NCBI GenBank assembly: GCA_035631315.1
Contig: DASQIZ010000116.1
Span: 1-64,000, forward strand
DNA from: 40CM-2-70-7 sp035631315
Lineage (GTDB): Bacteria > Gemmatimonadota > Gemmatimonadetes > Gemmatimonadales > GWC2-71-9
DNA length: 64,000 bases
Reading direction: 5' to 3'
Below the pieces are notes generated by a model. That model was not told the origin of the DNA. It made no database searches and saw only the letters and a program-made list of their open reading frames with translations. Position numbers and translations under genes: made by a program. Shown here piece after piece: positions 17,575-25,437 of this stretch. Position 1 is the first letter of the stretch, and the number at the start of each line of letters is the position of its first letter.

Positions 17575-17663
17575 GTCTCGTCTTCGGCGCGCTCGCCCTC
17601 GCGTGCACGACGTCGCGCGGCTCGCTGCGAATCGCCCCGGAGATTGAGCACGAGATGGTCTAG
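17559..17663 (+). CDS. Candidate 34-residue lipoprotein
   Basis: A GTG-started frame overlapping the end of the VPS10 gene by 16 bases. It encodes a lipoprotein-like signal with LALAC (Cys16), followed by only 18 residues. The codons are G+C-rich at third positions. It could be a genuine micro-lipoprotein or the 5' remnant of a longer lipoprotein gene lost by deletion. No homologue is known to me. Confidence 0.35.
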   Translation: MRAPVGLVFGALALACTTSRGSLRIAPEIEHEMV

Positions 17664-17725
17664 GGGACTGGCGTATTCAGGATCTCCCCTGCAGCGTGGA
17701 GGATGCAGGGGCAGCATGTTGAAGG

Positions 17726-18256
17726 GTGGGTATCGCGGTGAACCGGTCCGAGTTTCTGAGCAGCCTCTCAGATGTACTGCAACGAGCCGTCGAAGTTGAC
17801 GACGCGGGGTTCGGCAACGTCCAGCGGCTCGCGCCGGGCCGGGCCAACCTGGAGATCGTCGCCCAGCAAGGCTTTTCTTCCCCCTTCCTCGACTTCTTCA
17901 AGTTCGTCTCGGTGCTGGATGACAGCGCCTGCGGCCGCGCCTATCGGCTGAAGGCCCGCGTCGTCGTCCAGGACGTTCTGACCGACCCTCACTTCGCCCC
18001 CTTCGCCGACGTCGCGATCGAGGCGGGCTTCCGGGCAGTCCAGTCGACGCCGATCGTCGGGCTGCATGGCGACGTCCTGGGGGTCCTCTCGACCCATTTC
18101 CGGCAACCGCACCGTCTCACGCGCGAGGCGATCGGCAAGCTCGATGCGTGCGCGCGCGAGGCCGCGACGATCATGCAGGCGTACGACGGCAACGGCCACG
18201 ACGGCCATGACCGCCACGCATATGGGGAGGCTTCCGGGCGGGACCCGGGCTATTAG
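17726..18256 (+). CDS. GAF-domain protein
   Basis: A cytoplasmic protein of about 176 residues that is essentially a single GAF domain (about 10-155). The family pattern is seen in LEIVAQQGFSSPFLDFF, DDSACGRAYR, VVVQDVLTDPHFAPF, FRAVQSTPIVGLHGDVLGVL and the final helix KLDACAREAATIM. This GAF subtype often accompanies histidine kinases as a stand-alone sensor. The partner cannot be told here. The start could be GTG 17726 or GTG 17738; neither has a clearly better Shine-Dalgarno sequence. The tail is His- and Gly-rich. About 156 bases follow without an identifiable gene. Confidence 0.85.
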   Translation: MGIAVNRSEFLSSLSDVLQRAVEVDDAGFGNVQRLAPGRANLEIVAQQGFSSPFLDFFKFVSVLDDSACGRAYRLKARVVVQDVLTDPHFAPFADVAIEAGFRAVQSTPIVGLHGDVLGVLSTHFRQPHRLTREAIGKLDACAREAATIMQAYDGNGHDGHDRHAYGEASGRDPGY

Positions 18257-18412
18257 GTCGTAGTTCCCAAGGGAAGGTGGGGCCCATCGCGCGCCTCACC
18301 CACGTTCGGATTGGCGCCCCGACGTGCCGTGCTAGGGACCGATCCGCGATTCGGCCTGACTAGTAGCGCCACCGCGGCGGACCGTCTCTGGTGAGGCGGG
18401 TCGCCGCTGTTT

Positions 18413-18898
18413 TCAGAGCAGCAGCTTTCGCCGCACGGCTTGCCTGAACCTCGCGTATTCCGCCAGGCAGTTTTCCGCCATCAACTCGAGCTCGGCTACC
18501 TTGGAATGCAGGTACACCTCGGCGTCGTGGTCGATGGCTGGGGAATGCGGATCCTCATCGGGCCAGAACTGAAAGGTTTCACCGGACACGCCGCTGCGCG
18601 AACGAAACACGTTGGCGTTCAGGAACAGACGAAGCCGGAGGAGCGTGCGGTCGAACGAGGCTCGGCGTTCCTGCAGCCGGCGATCGCCAAAGTCGTGATT
18701 CGCGAGGTCACTCCAATGCAAGTAGGCGTCGACCGGGGCGAAGGCGGACCGGCGCAGGTCGAGGTCCCGGGCCGATTGAACGAAGCCTTGCACCGCATCC
18801 TCGGGCAACTGGGTGTTCAGCGCCGCGAATGTCTCCTGGTCATGCAGGCGCCGCGCGGCCCTGCGCGTCCACCAGGAATCCAGCGGTGGGATCTTCAT
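18413..18898 (-). CDS. Hypothetical cytoplasmic protein
   Basis: A 161-residue protein with no signal peptide or membrane segment. It is rich in Arg, Leu and acidic residues and predicted helical. Visible stretches include HDQETFAALNTQLPEDAVQG, FAPVDAYLHWSDLANHDFGD and a C-terminal helix with AELELMAENCLAEYARF. I do not recognise a family. ATG 18898 is chosen over the longer frame because it lies 7 bases after the TPR gene stop (18906), as expected for the last gene of the minus-strand operon that begins at 23751. Confidence 0.6.
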   Translation of the reverse strand: MKIPPLDSWWTRRAARRLHDQETFAALNTQLPEDAVQGFVQSARDLDLRRSAFAPVDAYLHWSDLANHDFGDRRLQERRASFDRTLLRLRLFLNANVFRSRSGVSGETFQFWPDEDPHSPAIDHDAEVYLHSKVAELELMAENCLAEYARFRQAVRRKLLL

Positions 18899-18905
18899 GG
18901 GCGCA

Positions 18906-20921
18906 CTACGCGGCACTCACGGTTTCCGGCATCGCATCGAGCTTCGCGAGCTCCGCCTTGGCGCCGAGGCGCGCCAAGGTTGCCCGCGCGCTGAGGCGCA
19001 GGTCTCGCGCGGAGGCCACGTCCCCCTCGCCGGCCAGCAACCGGCCCAGGTCACACTCGGCCAGCGCCCCGAGGAGCGGGCGTCCGTGGTCCCGCGAAAG
19101 CGCGATGACGTCCCGGAGCGCCTCCTTGGCGGGAGCACTCTTCCCTGTCGCCGTCAGCGCGCTGGCCAGAATCCGGAGATCCTCCGCCTGCCGCACCGGG
19201 TCCTTCAGATCCCGGTGGACCACCAGCGCACGCCGCACCTCGCGCAGCGCCAGCTCGGATTCTCCCATGGCGACGTGCGCCTCCGCACGTCCGGCCAGGG
19301 CCTGCGCCCACAGCCGGTCGTCGCCCACTTGCTCGGCGTGCCGCAAGGCGGCGTCCTCGAACTCGAGGGACCTGACCAGGTCGCCCAGCTCGCGGTAGGT
19401 GATCGCCAGGTTGTGGCACGATTCGATCGCCCCGGCGTCGTTGCTGCCTTTTTGATAGGCGGTAATCGCCCGAATGTAGGCACCGACCGCGGTCGCATGG
19501 TCGCCCTGAATGTTCGCGATGATGCCGAGATTGTTGGCGCACCGGCCGAGCGTCACCATGTCGTTCTCGTCGAGCGCCTGTTCCTGCGCGCGGGCGAAGA
19601 AGCGCGTGGCCTCGTCCAGGCCACCACGCTCCAGCGTGATCGCCCCGCAGACGTTGAGCGCACGCACTTCCACCGCGCGGTCTTTCGCCTGGCGCGCCCG
19701 GGCGAGCGCGAGGTTCGCCCACTGCAACCCGACGTCCAGTTTCCCAAGCCGTGCGTGTCCGATGGCATTCAACAGGATCAGCATCGGCGACCGATCGAGC
19801 TCGTCCAGCGGTTGTTCCGCGAGGTAGACGACGAGCGTCGCGTACCGCCCCGCGTCGGCCAGCTCTTGCGCCACATGCAGCGGCTCGAGTGATCCCCGCA
19901 TCTCGTCCGCGAACGCGTCGTCCCATCCCATCTTCGCGAGTGCCCGGATTTCGCTTTCGGATCCCAGACCCTGGAACTGCGCCCGCGCGGCCCGTGCCAC
20001 GACGCGGGCGTCGGATTCGCGCCGGAGTCGCCGGAGGATCATCGCCAGGTCGCGTTGCGCTTCGGCCAGGAGGAGGGGCCGTCCGTAGGTATCGGCCCGC
20101 GCGATGACATTCCGCAGCGTTCCCTCGGCGGCATCATCCCGCGCTTCGGCGAAATGCAGCGCCGCCAGGACGCGGAGGTCTTCTGCCTCCCCCACCGGAT
20201 CCAACAGGCGCCGGTGGATGTCCTGCACCTCGTCGAGCTCGTCCGCCGCTTCTTCCAGCTCGTCCCGGCGAATCCGGACCTCGACCCGCCCGCGACGGGC
20301 CATGGCGCAGAGGGCGGCGTCGCCGACCGCGCGGGCTCCCTCGACGGCCCGATCGGCTTCGGCCAGCGCCGCGTCCAGGTCACCCTGCTCCCGGTACGCG
20401 ATCGCGCGATTGTGCTGGCACTCCGCAACGCCCTGCGGCAGGCCGGCGCGCGCGAATGACGCCATCGCAACGTCCCAGGACGCGAGGGCCTCGGCGTACC
20501 GCCCCCGCTGGTGGGACAAGATCCCGAGGTTGTTGGAGCAGCGCCCCGTCGTCGCATGGTCCCCGTCGCGACTGGCGGAGATCAGCGCCTGCGAGAAGTA
20601 ATCCGCCGCCTCGTCGAGCCGGCCACCGACGAGGGCCGCGGCCCCACGTGCCGTGAGGGCACGGCGCTCGAGTGGAGTATCGTGGCGCGCACGCGCGCCC
20701 GTCAGCGCCCGCTCCAGCCACTGCTCGCCTTCCTTCAGCCGGCCGATCTTGGCCTGAGCCGTGCCGTACAGCAGCGCGAGATCGGGAGATCCCGCGATCT
20801 CCCCGGGGTCCCGCAACTCCAGGCTCTCGACCAGCGATGCCTGCCGCCCGGAGTCCGCGAGCGACGCCAATTCAGCGGCCGAGGTGGCCGGAACCGACGG
20901 GATTCCCGTCACCGAGGACAT
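18906..20921 (-). CDS. TPR protein with internally duplicated module
   Basis: A 671-residue cytoplasmic protein made almost wholly of tetratricopeptide repeats. The frame extends upstream, but ATG 20921 comes one base after the preceding stop (20923), fitting the operon. The protein holds two copies of the same roughly 320-residue module. The first has GRCSNNLGILSHQRGRYAEA and HNRAIAYREQGDLDAALAEA; the second has GRCANNLGIIANIQGDHATA and HNLAITYRELGDLVRSLEFE. Each ends with a matching block, LLDPVGEAEDLRVLAAL and KDPVRQAEDLRILASAL. TPR arrays bind protein partners; the partner is probably encoded in the same operon, but that is inference. The same HNL and GRC-NNLG patterns occur in the neighbouring TPR/HD-GYP protein. 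Confidence 0.85.
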   Translation of the reverse strand: MSSVTGIPSVPATSAAELASLADSGRQASLVESLELRDPGEIAGSPDLALLYGTAQAKIGRLKEGEQWLERALTGARARHDTPLERRALTARGAAALVGGRLDEAADYFSQALISASRDGDHATTGRCSNNLGILSHQRGRYAEALASWDVAMASFARAGLPQGVAECQHNRAIAYREQGDLDAALAEADRAVEGARAVGDAALCAMARRGRVEVRIRRDELEEAADELDEVQDIHRRLLDPVGEAEDLRVLAALHFAEARDDAAEGTLRNVIARADTYGRPLLLAEAQRDLAMILRRLRRESDARVVARAARAQFQGLGSESEIRALAKMGWDDAFADEMRGSLEPLHVAQELADAGRYATLVVYLAEQPLDELDRSPMLILLNAIGHARLGKLDVGLQWANLALARARQAKDRAVEVRALNVCGAITLERGGLDEATRFFARAQEQALDENDMVTLGRCANNLGIIANIQGDHATAVGAYIRAITAYQKGSNDAGAIESCHNLAITYRELGDLVRSLEFEDAALRHAEQVGDDRLWAQALAGRAEAHVAMGESELALREVRRALVVHRDLKDPVRQAEDLRILASALTATGKSAPAKEALRDVIALSRDHGRPLLGALAECDLGRLLAGEGDVASARDLRLSARATLARLGAKAELAKLDAMPETVSAA

Positions 20922-20922
20922 G

Positions 20923-21606
20923 CTACCAGGACACGGCGTACTGCGAGTAATGGTAGATCGGCGCGATGACGAACTGGGCCGCGGGATCGTTCCACGACCA
21001 GTTCTTCCACCAGGGCTGGTGCCGCGCCGTCTGATAGACGATCGCCAGCTGATGGCGCAACGAGTCGTCGGTAGCATTCACGACGCCATCCCCGTTCAGA
21101 TCGGGGTCCGCGTTCTCATAGAAGAAGGCCAGCAGGGCCGGATTGCCGTTGTCGAATTGCAGTCCGCTCGGCTCGAAATCCACCAGGAAATGCACCGTGT
21201 CGATCGTCATGGTGATCAGCACGGAGTCCCGGCCCTTGAAGTCCTGGCCGTTGGGGTGGCGCTTCACGCTCCCCTTGGGAATCTCGAACGCCAGGAACGG
21301 CGCTCCCACCGTCTGGCCATTCACCGGCGCGTAGCGCACCACCACGTTGGTGGCCCGGTCTCGCGACGCCCAGAACGACACCTGATAGGTGGTGAGGGAC
21401 GGGACGCTGTCCCCCTGCACCAGGACGCGCGCGAGGTCGATGTCCGCACCCGTGTTCTGCTTGGACTTGGGTTTGGGCGGCGGCGGCTGTTTGTCCGCCT
21501 CGAGGGTCGTGGGCGCTCGAGCCGCGGCGGGAGCGGCCACGTCCTGACAGCCGACGACCACTACGAGCGCCATCAGCTGCCAGAATCCCCGCGTGAGCCT
21601 GTTCAT
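20923..21606 (-). CDS. Lipoprotein with EF-hand/dockerin-like loop
   Basis: A 227-residue exported lipoprotein; the signal ends VVVVGC, giving Cys20. A proline/lysine-rich linker (about 40-52) precedes a beta-rich region. Residues 167-181 read DPDLNGDGVVNATDD, a calcium-binding loop of the dockerin/EF-hand type. The C-terminus ends APIYHYSQYAVSW, which resembles the end of the lipoprotein at 23215-23751 (APLQHFSDYAVAY). Its start overlaps the HD-GYP stop as ATGA and its stop lies one base before the TPR start, so it is part of the operon. Function is unknown; surface binding is the likeliest role. Confidence 0.7.
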   Translation of the reverse strand: MNRLTRGFWQLMALVVVVGCQDVAAPAAARAPTTLEADKQPPPPKPKSKQNTGADIDLARVLVQGDSVPSLTTYQVSFWASRDRATNVVVRYAPVNGQTVGAPFLAFEIPKGSVKRHPNGQDFKGRDSVLITMTIDTVHFLVDFEPSGLQFDNGNPALLAFFYENADPDLNGDGVVNATDDSLRHQLAIVYQTARHQPWWKNWSWNDPAAQFVIAPIYHYSQYAVSW

Positions 21607-23201
21607 AGAGTTCCACCTGGATTGGAGGACGAAACAACCGGTCCCCTACCCTCACGGGATAGCTGAGGGAGGGCCCACAGAAAGGCATCGAATACCGCGG
21701 GGGACCACGCCCCGCGCATCTCAGTGACTTCCGCAAAGGCCTGCTCGGGCGTCAAGGCGGCGCGATACGCGCGCCGGCTCGACAGAGCGTCATAGACGTC
21801 GACGATGCCGACGACCTGAGCCGACGCCGGGATCTGGTCCCCCGCCAGGCGATCGGGATACCCGGCGCCGTCATACCGTTCGTGGTGCCAGCGGATGATG
21901 GGCTTCAGGTCCCACGGGAAATCGACGTCCGCGAGCAGCTCGATCCCCCACACCGGATGAAGCTTGACCAGCTCGAATTCCGGCTGCGTGAGGGAACCCG
22001 GTTTGTTCAGGATTTCATGCGGAACGCGAACCTTGCCGACATCGTGGAGGTAGGCGCCGAGGCGGATGACGGTGAGCTCCGTGCCGCCCAGTCCCAGCGC
22101 GCGGGCCACGGCCACGGCGTTCTGCGCCACGCGCTCGCAGTGGCCGAAGGTGTAGCTGTCCGCGGACTCGATCGACTGCCCCCACTCCCGCACGACCGTG
22201 GCGTAGGTGTCCTCGAGAGCGACCAGCCTGCGGTCCATGTGCACGAGGTCCCGGCGGGCATCCAGCCGGTCGAACAGCCGGAGGGCCTCATGCAGTAGCG
22301 TCAGCGTGAGCTGATTGCGCCCCATCTCTTGATAGAGGAGTGCCAGCTCCCGCGCGGCCTTTGCCTCGCCGAGCACCGAGCCCGTGCCGTGCGCCAGCTC
22401 CATGGCGGTGCGCAGCCGTGATTCCGCGAGCGCGGGGCGGCCGATCTCGCGGTACACCATGCCGAGGACGCGGTAGGCACTCGACTTCTCGGCCGAGGCG
22501 CCGAGCCTGTCGAACAGGGCGAGCGCGCGCTCGGCGTTCACCCGGGCGTCTTCGAACTGCTGGCAGGCGACCTGCCCCTCGGCGCGATTGACGAGGCAGA
22601 GTCCCTGCAGTCGGGTGTCCCCAACGCGCCCCGCGATGGCCAGGCTCCAGCCGTAGTAGCGATCCGCGTCCTCGTAACGTTCCCCATCCGCGCACAACAT
22701 TCCGAGATTGTGGTAGGCGAGCGCGCATCCGTGCTCGTCACCGACGCCCTCGTATTCCTGCAGCGAGTCGTGGTAGTGCGCGAGCGCGGCGTCCGCGTCC
22801 CCCTGAATCCCCGCGAGGATGCCCAGGTTCTGCTCCACGCGCGCCCGCAATTCGGCCGAGGCGTTCCCCAGTGCGAGCGCCTGCTCGAAGTGACGGCGCG
22901 CGTCGGCCGGCGCGTCGGCCATTTCAATGGCGCCAAGGGTGTTGAGGGCCTGGGCGGCGAGAAGGTCCTGGCCCGCGGCGCTCGCGATATCGTGACTGCG
23001 GCGGCACAGCGCGCGGGCTTGCGCAGGTTCGTTCCCCTTGTGCCGGGCCGCACCCAGGCGCCGTAGAGCTTCGGCCAGCACAGTCGGCTCGGCGCCTTTT
23101 TCCGCTGCCTCAATCGCCGCCTCGTACCCGCCGATCGCTGCGTCCCCGTGCCCGGCCTGCTCGTTTGCCACGGCCTGGTACAGCACCTCGGCGGGCGTCA
23201 T
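21603..23201 (-). CDS. TPR protein fused to HD-GYP phosphodiesterase
   Basis: A 532-residue protein. Residues about 1-330 are TPR repeats (AEALRRLGAARHKGNEPAQA, YHNLGMLCADGERYEDADRY, YRVLGMVYREIGRPALAESR). Residues about 340-520 are an HD-GYP domain: HCERVAQNAVAVA, HDVGK with His386-Asp387, HPVWGIELL, then HHERYDGAGYPD with the GYP triad at 447-449, and DVYDALSSRRAYR. All hallmark metal ligands of active cyclic-di-GMP phosphodiesterases are present. The TPR part probably gates or targets the enzyme. ATG 23201 is preferred to the in-frame TTG 23225 that overlaps the upstream gene. It is coupled to the next lipoprotein gene by ATGA. Confidence 0.88.
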   Translation of the reverse strand: MTPAEVLYQAVANEQAGHGDAAIGGYEAAIEAAEKGAEPTVLAEALRRLGAARHKGNEPAQARALCRRSHDIASAAGQDLLAAQALNTLGAIEMADAPADARRHFEQALALGNASAELRARVEQNLGILAGIQGDADAALAHYHDSLQEYEGVGDEHGCALAYHNLGMLCADGERYEDADRYYGWSLAIAGRVGDTRLQGLCLVNRAEGQVACQQFEDARVNAERALALFDRLGASAEKSSAYRVLGMVYREIGRPALAESRLRTAMELAHGTGSVLGEAKAARELALLYQEMGRNQLTLTLLHEALRLFDRLDARRDLVHMDRRLVALEDTYATVVREWGQSIESADSYTFGHCERVAQNAVAVARALGLGGTELTVIRLGAYLHDVGKVRVPHEILNKPGSLTQPEFELVKLHPVWGIELLADVDFPWDLKPIIRWHHERYDGAGYPDRLAGDQIPASAQVVGIVDVYDALSSRRAYRAALTPEQAFAEVTEMRGAWSPAVFDAFLWALPQLSREGRGPVVSSSNPGGTL

Positions 23202-23214
23202 GCGCCGCGAAGCG

Positions 23215-23751
23215 TCAGTAAGCAACGGCGTAGTCCGAGAAGTGCTGCAGCGGCGCGGTCACCGTCTGAGTCTTCGAGTTCACGCTCGGCCCCGTCAGGT
23301 AGGACAGAATTGCCAGCGACGTCGACATGTAGGCCATGGTCAACTGGCCCGCCGGAGCCTGATCACATCCGGCATACGAGACGGACAGCTCTGCCGGAAT
23401 GAGGAATCGCAAGCCTTCCGGATAGAGCTCGACGCGAGCCAGCGTATCCGACGGAGCGAAGGTGGTGATGGTCACGGGCCAGACAAGCGCCCCGGGAGGC
23501 ACGCGGAGTACGTTCGCGCCGAACCAGATGGTGCCGCCGAGTGGACCGATCCGCTTGCTGGCATACGCGGCCGGCCGCGGGGCGCAATGCAGAAGCGCGA
23601 CCATGACCTCCGCCTCGCGCGGAACCCAGACGCCGGTTGCAGTGGCGCGGTCCAAACCTGCTCCCGTCCCAGGTGTGAGCACCGGTTCGGTGCTGTCCAC
23701 ACAACCGAGGACGAGGAGCAGCACCGCGAGAACAGCGGCTCGTATTCTCAT
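23215..23751 (-). CDS. Lipoprotein with ZU5-like domain
   Basis: A 178-residue exported lipoprotein; the signal ends LLVLGC, giving Cys17. The mature domain resembles ZU5: GPLGGTIWFGANVLRVPPGA followed by PVTITTFAPSD and a strand with YPEGLRFLIPAELSVSYAGC. The C-terminal motif QHFSDYAVAY recurs in the second lipoprotein of this operon. The frame runs far upstream to 24720, but that part is antisense to another gene; ATG 23751 starts the signal peptide. It is the first gene of the five-gene minus-strand operon and follows two copies of a GGGAATCCC motif. Confidence 0.75.
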   Translation of the reverse strand: MRIRAAVLAVLLLVLGCVDSTEPVLTPGTGAGLDRATATGVWVPREAEVMVALLHCAPRPAAYASKRIGPLGGTIWFGANVLRVPPGALVWPVTITTFAPSDTLARVELYPEGLRFLIPAELSVSYAGCDQAPAGQLTMAYMSTSLAILSYLTGPSVNSKTQTVTAPLQHFSDYAVAY

Positions 23752-23828
23752 GGGCGTTGGCTCCCTGGCGCGGAATTGCAGACGACGTGAAACGACGCCC
23801 GTCCCTAACGCACGAAGCGTTCCATATC

Positions 23829-23846
23829 TCAGGGATTCCCTTAAGA
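23829..23846 (-). promoter_or_regulatory. GGGAATCCC motif, copy 1
   Basis: On the minus strand it reads CTTAAGGGAATCCCTGA, followed after two bases by TATGG. It lies about 80 bases upstream of the lipoprotein/TPR operon start at 23751. The core is near-palindromic and recurs at 23982-23999, 39293-39310 and in weaker form at 36986-37005. A regulator site is inferred from recurrence. Confidence 0.5.
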
Positions 23847-23981
23847 CGTGTAGTGACAACGGCAAGCGATGGAGGACGTGACGAATGACCAAAGGAAATG
23901 AGGGCCATTTCGATTCGAATTGCGCTGAATCGTACCGCCCAAAAGTGGTGCAAATCGTGGCGACCACGCTACTTGCGTAGC

Positions 23982-23999
23982 CTAGGGGATTCCCTAAGC
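23982..23999 (-). promoter_or_regulatory. GGGAATCCC motif, copy 2
   Basis: On the minus strand it reads CTTAGGGAATCCCCTAGG. It lies 11 bases before the GTG start of the AAA+ regulator on the plus strand and about 230 bases upstream of the minus-strand operon. It could therefore affect both. The remaining bases between 23752 and 24009 show no gene. Confidence 0.5.
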
Positions 24000-24009
24000 T
24001 CAATGACTC

Positions 24010-25437
24010 GTGGCCACAACTCCTGATCGCCGGAACTTCAGTGACCGCCGCTCGGGCAAGGAGCGGAGAGCCATTCTGCGCCTCGGCGTGATTCAGTTCT
24101 CCGAAGCGTTCCAGTCGTTCTGGGCAGACCTCGGCACCGATCTCGCCCTGGTCGTCGACGCGCTGCCACCGCCAGCCAACTACATCCCTCGCCGCGATAC
24201 CGTCGCCGTCATTCTCGCCGCCGGCGGCGCGGAGGAAGCCGCGATCTACTGGCTCGAGAGCCAGCGCGTGCCCCCTACCGTCCCATTGCTCGTCGCGGGC
24301 TCCGATCCGAGCCGCCGGACCGCGATGCGGTTCATCGCCGCCGGCGCCCGGGACTACTTCGCGCTTCCTGACGATCTCGAAATCCTCCGCGGCGCCATGA
24401 TGACGGCCGCCGGGGAGGGGCTGGCGCGCTGGCGGACGGGGATGCTGACGGACTTCGATCCCTTCTCCCGGATCGTCGGACGCAGCGACGCTCTCAAGGA
24501 AACCGTCGACAAGGCCCGCCGCCTCCTGCCCCACCGGAATGCGAGTGCCCTCATCGTCGGCGAAACCGGCACCGGCAAGGAGTTGCTCGCCCGCGCCATG
24601 CACGACGGCGGTCCGAGGCGGGACGCGCCGTTCGTCGCCATCAATTGCTCCGCCCTGCCCGAGCATCTCATTGAATCGGAGTTGTTCGGCCACGAGCGTG
24701 GCGCCTTCACCGACGCCCACGCCGCGAAGCCCGGACTCTTCGAGGTGGCGGACGGCGGGACGCTGTTCCTGGACGAGGTGGCGGACCTGCCGCTGGCACT
24801 GCAGGCGAAGCTCTTGCGGACCCTCGAGGATAAGAAGATCCGCCGCGTCGGCGGTACACGAGAGCTCTCCGTTGACGTGCGGATCTTCGCGGCGACCACC
24901 GAGCGCTTTGCCGAGCGGGTGGAGGAGGGGAGCTTCCGCGAGGATCTCTACTTCCGCATCAGCACCGTGGTCTTGCGGTTGCCGCCACTGCGGGAGCGGG
25001 GTGACGATCTGGTGATCGTCGCGGAGGCGCTGCTGGAGTCGCTCTCAGGGGAGCATGGGCTGTCCCGACCCGCGCTGACCCCCGAGGTGATCACGCGGCT
25101 CCAGGCGCATGAATGGCCCGGCAACATCCGCGAGCTCAAGAACGCGCTCGAGCGGGCTCTGCTGCTCGCGCCGGCCGGTGAGCTGACACCCGAAGAGCTC
25201 TTGCCGCCGGTGACCATCCGCCGCACGCACAATGGTCACGGCACCGGCGTCCTTCCCTTCCCCGCGCCGTTGCGCGCGATCGCGCGTGCCGCGGCGTCCG
25301 CCATGGTCGAGCGGTGTGACGGAAACCGCGGGGAGGCGGCGCGCCGCCTCGTCATTTCGACCAGCCGGCTGCGCCGCCTCCTCAACGAAACCCCGAATGT
25401 CGAGTCCGGCGCTAGCGGGGCACCGTCGGCAGAGTGA
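24010..25437 (+). CDS. Sigma54-activator-type AAA+ regulator (GAFTDA variant)
   Basis: A 475-residue NtrC-type regulator. Residues 1-140 hold a degenerate receiver-like domain (GVIQFSEAFQSFW..., AAGARDYFALPDD) without a clear phosphoacceptor aspartate. The AAA+ core follows: VGRSDALKETVDKA, Walker A GETGTGKE at 184-191, GHERGAFTDA with the loop at 231-236, Walker B FLDEVAD at 253-259, and WPGNIRELKNALERA. The last 60 residues carry a Fis-like helix-turn-helix (GEAARRLVISTSRLRRLL). The canonical sigma54-contacting loop is GAFTGA; here the second glycine is Asp, which may weaken or alter sigma54 contact. It starts at GTG 24010, divergent from the lipoprotein/TPR operon, which it may control. 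Its 3' end overlaps the convergent gene by 26 bases. Confidence 0.88.
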   Translation: MATTPDRRNFSDRRSGKERRAILRLGVIQFSEAFQSFWADLGTDLALVVDALPPPANYIPRRDTVAVILAAGGAEEAAIYWLESQRVPPTVPLLVAGSDPSRRTAMRFIAAGARDYFALPDDLEILRGAMMTAAGEGLARWRTGMLTDFDPFSRIVGRSDALKETVDKARRLLPHRNASALIVGETGTGKELLARAMHDGGPRRDAPFVAINCSALPEHLIESELFGHERGAFTDAHAAKPGLFEVADGGTLFLDEVADLPLALQAKLLRTLEDKKIRRVGGTRELSVDVRIFAATTERFAERVEEGSFREDLYFRISTVVLRLPPLRERGDDLVIVAEALLESLSGEHGLSRPALTPEVITRLQAHEWPGNIRELKNALERALLLAPAGELTPEELLPPVTIRRTHNGHGTGVLPFPAPLRAIARAAASAMVERCDGNRGEAARRLVISTSRLRRLLNETPNVESGASGAPSAE

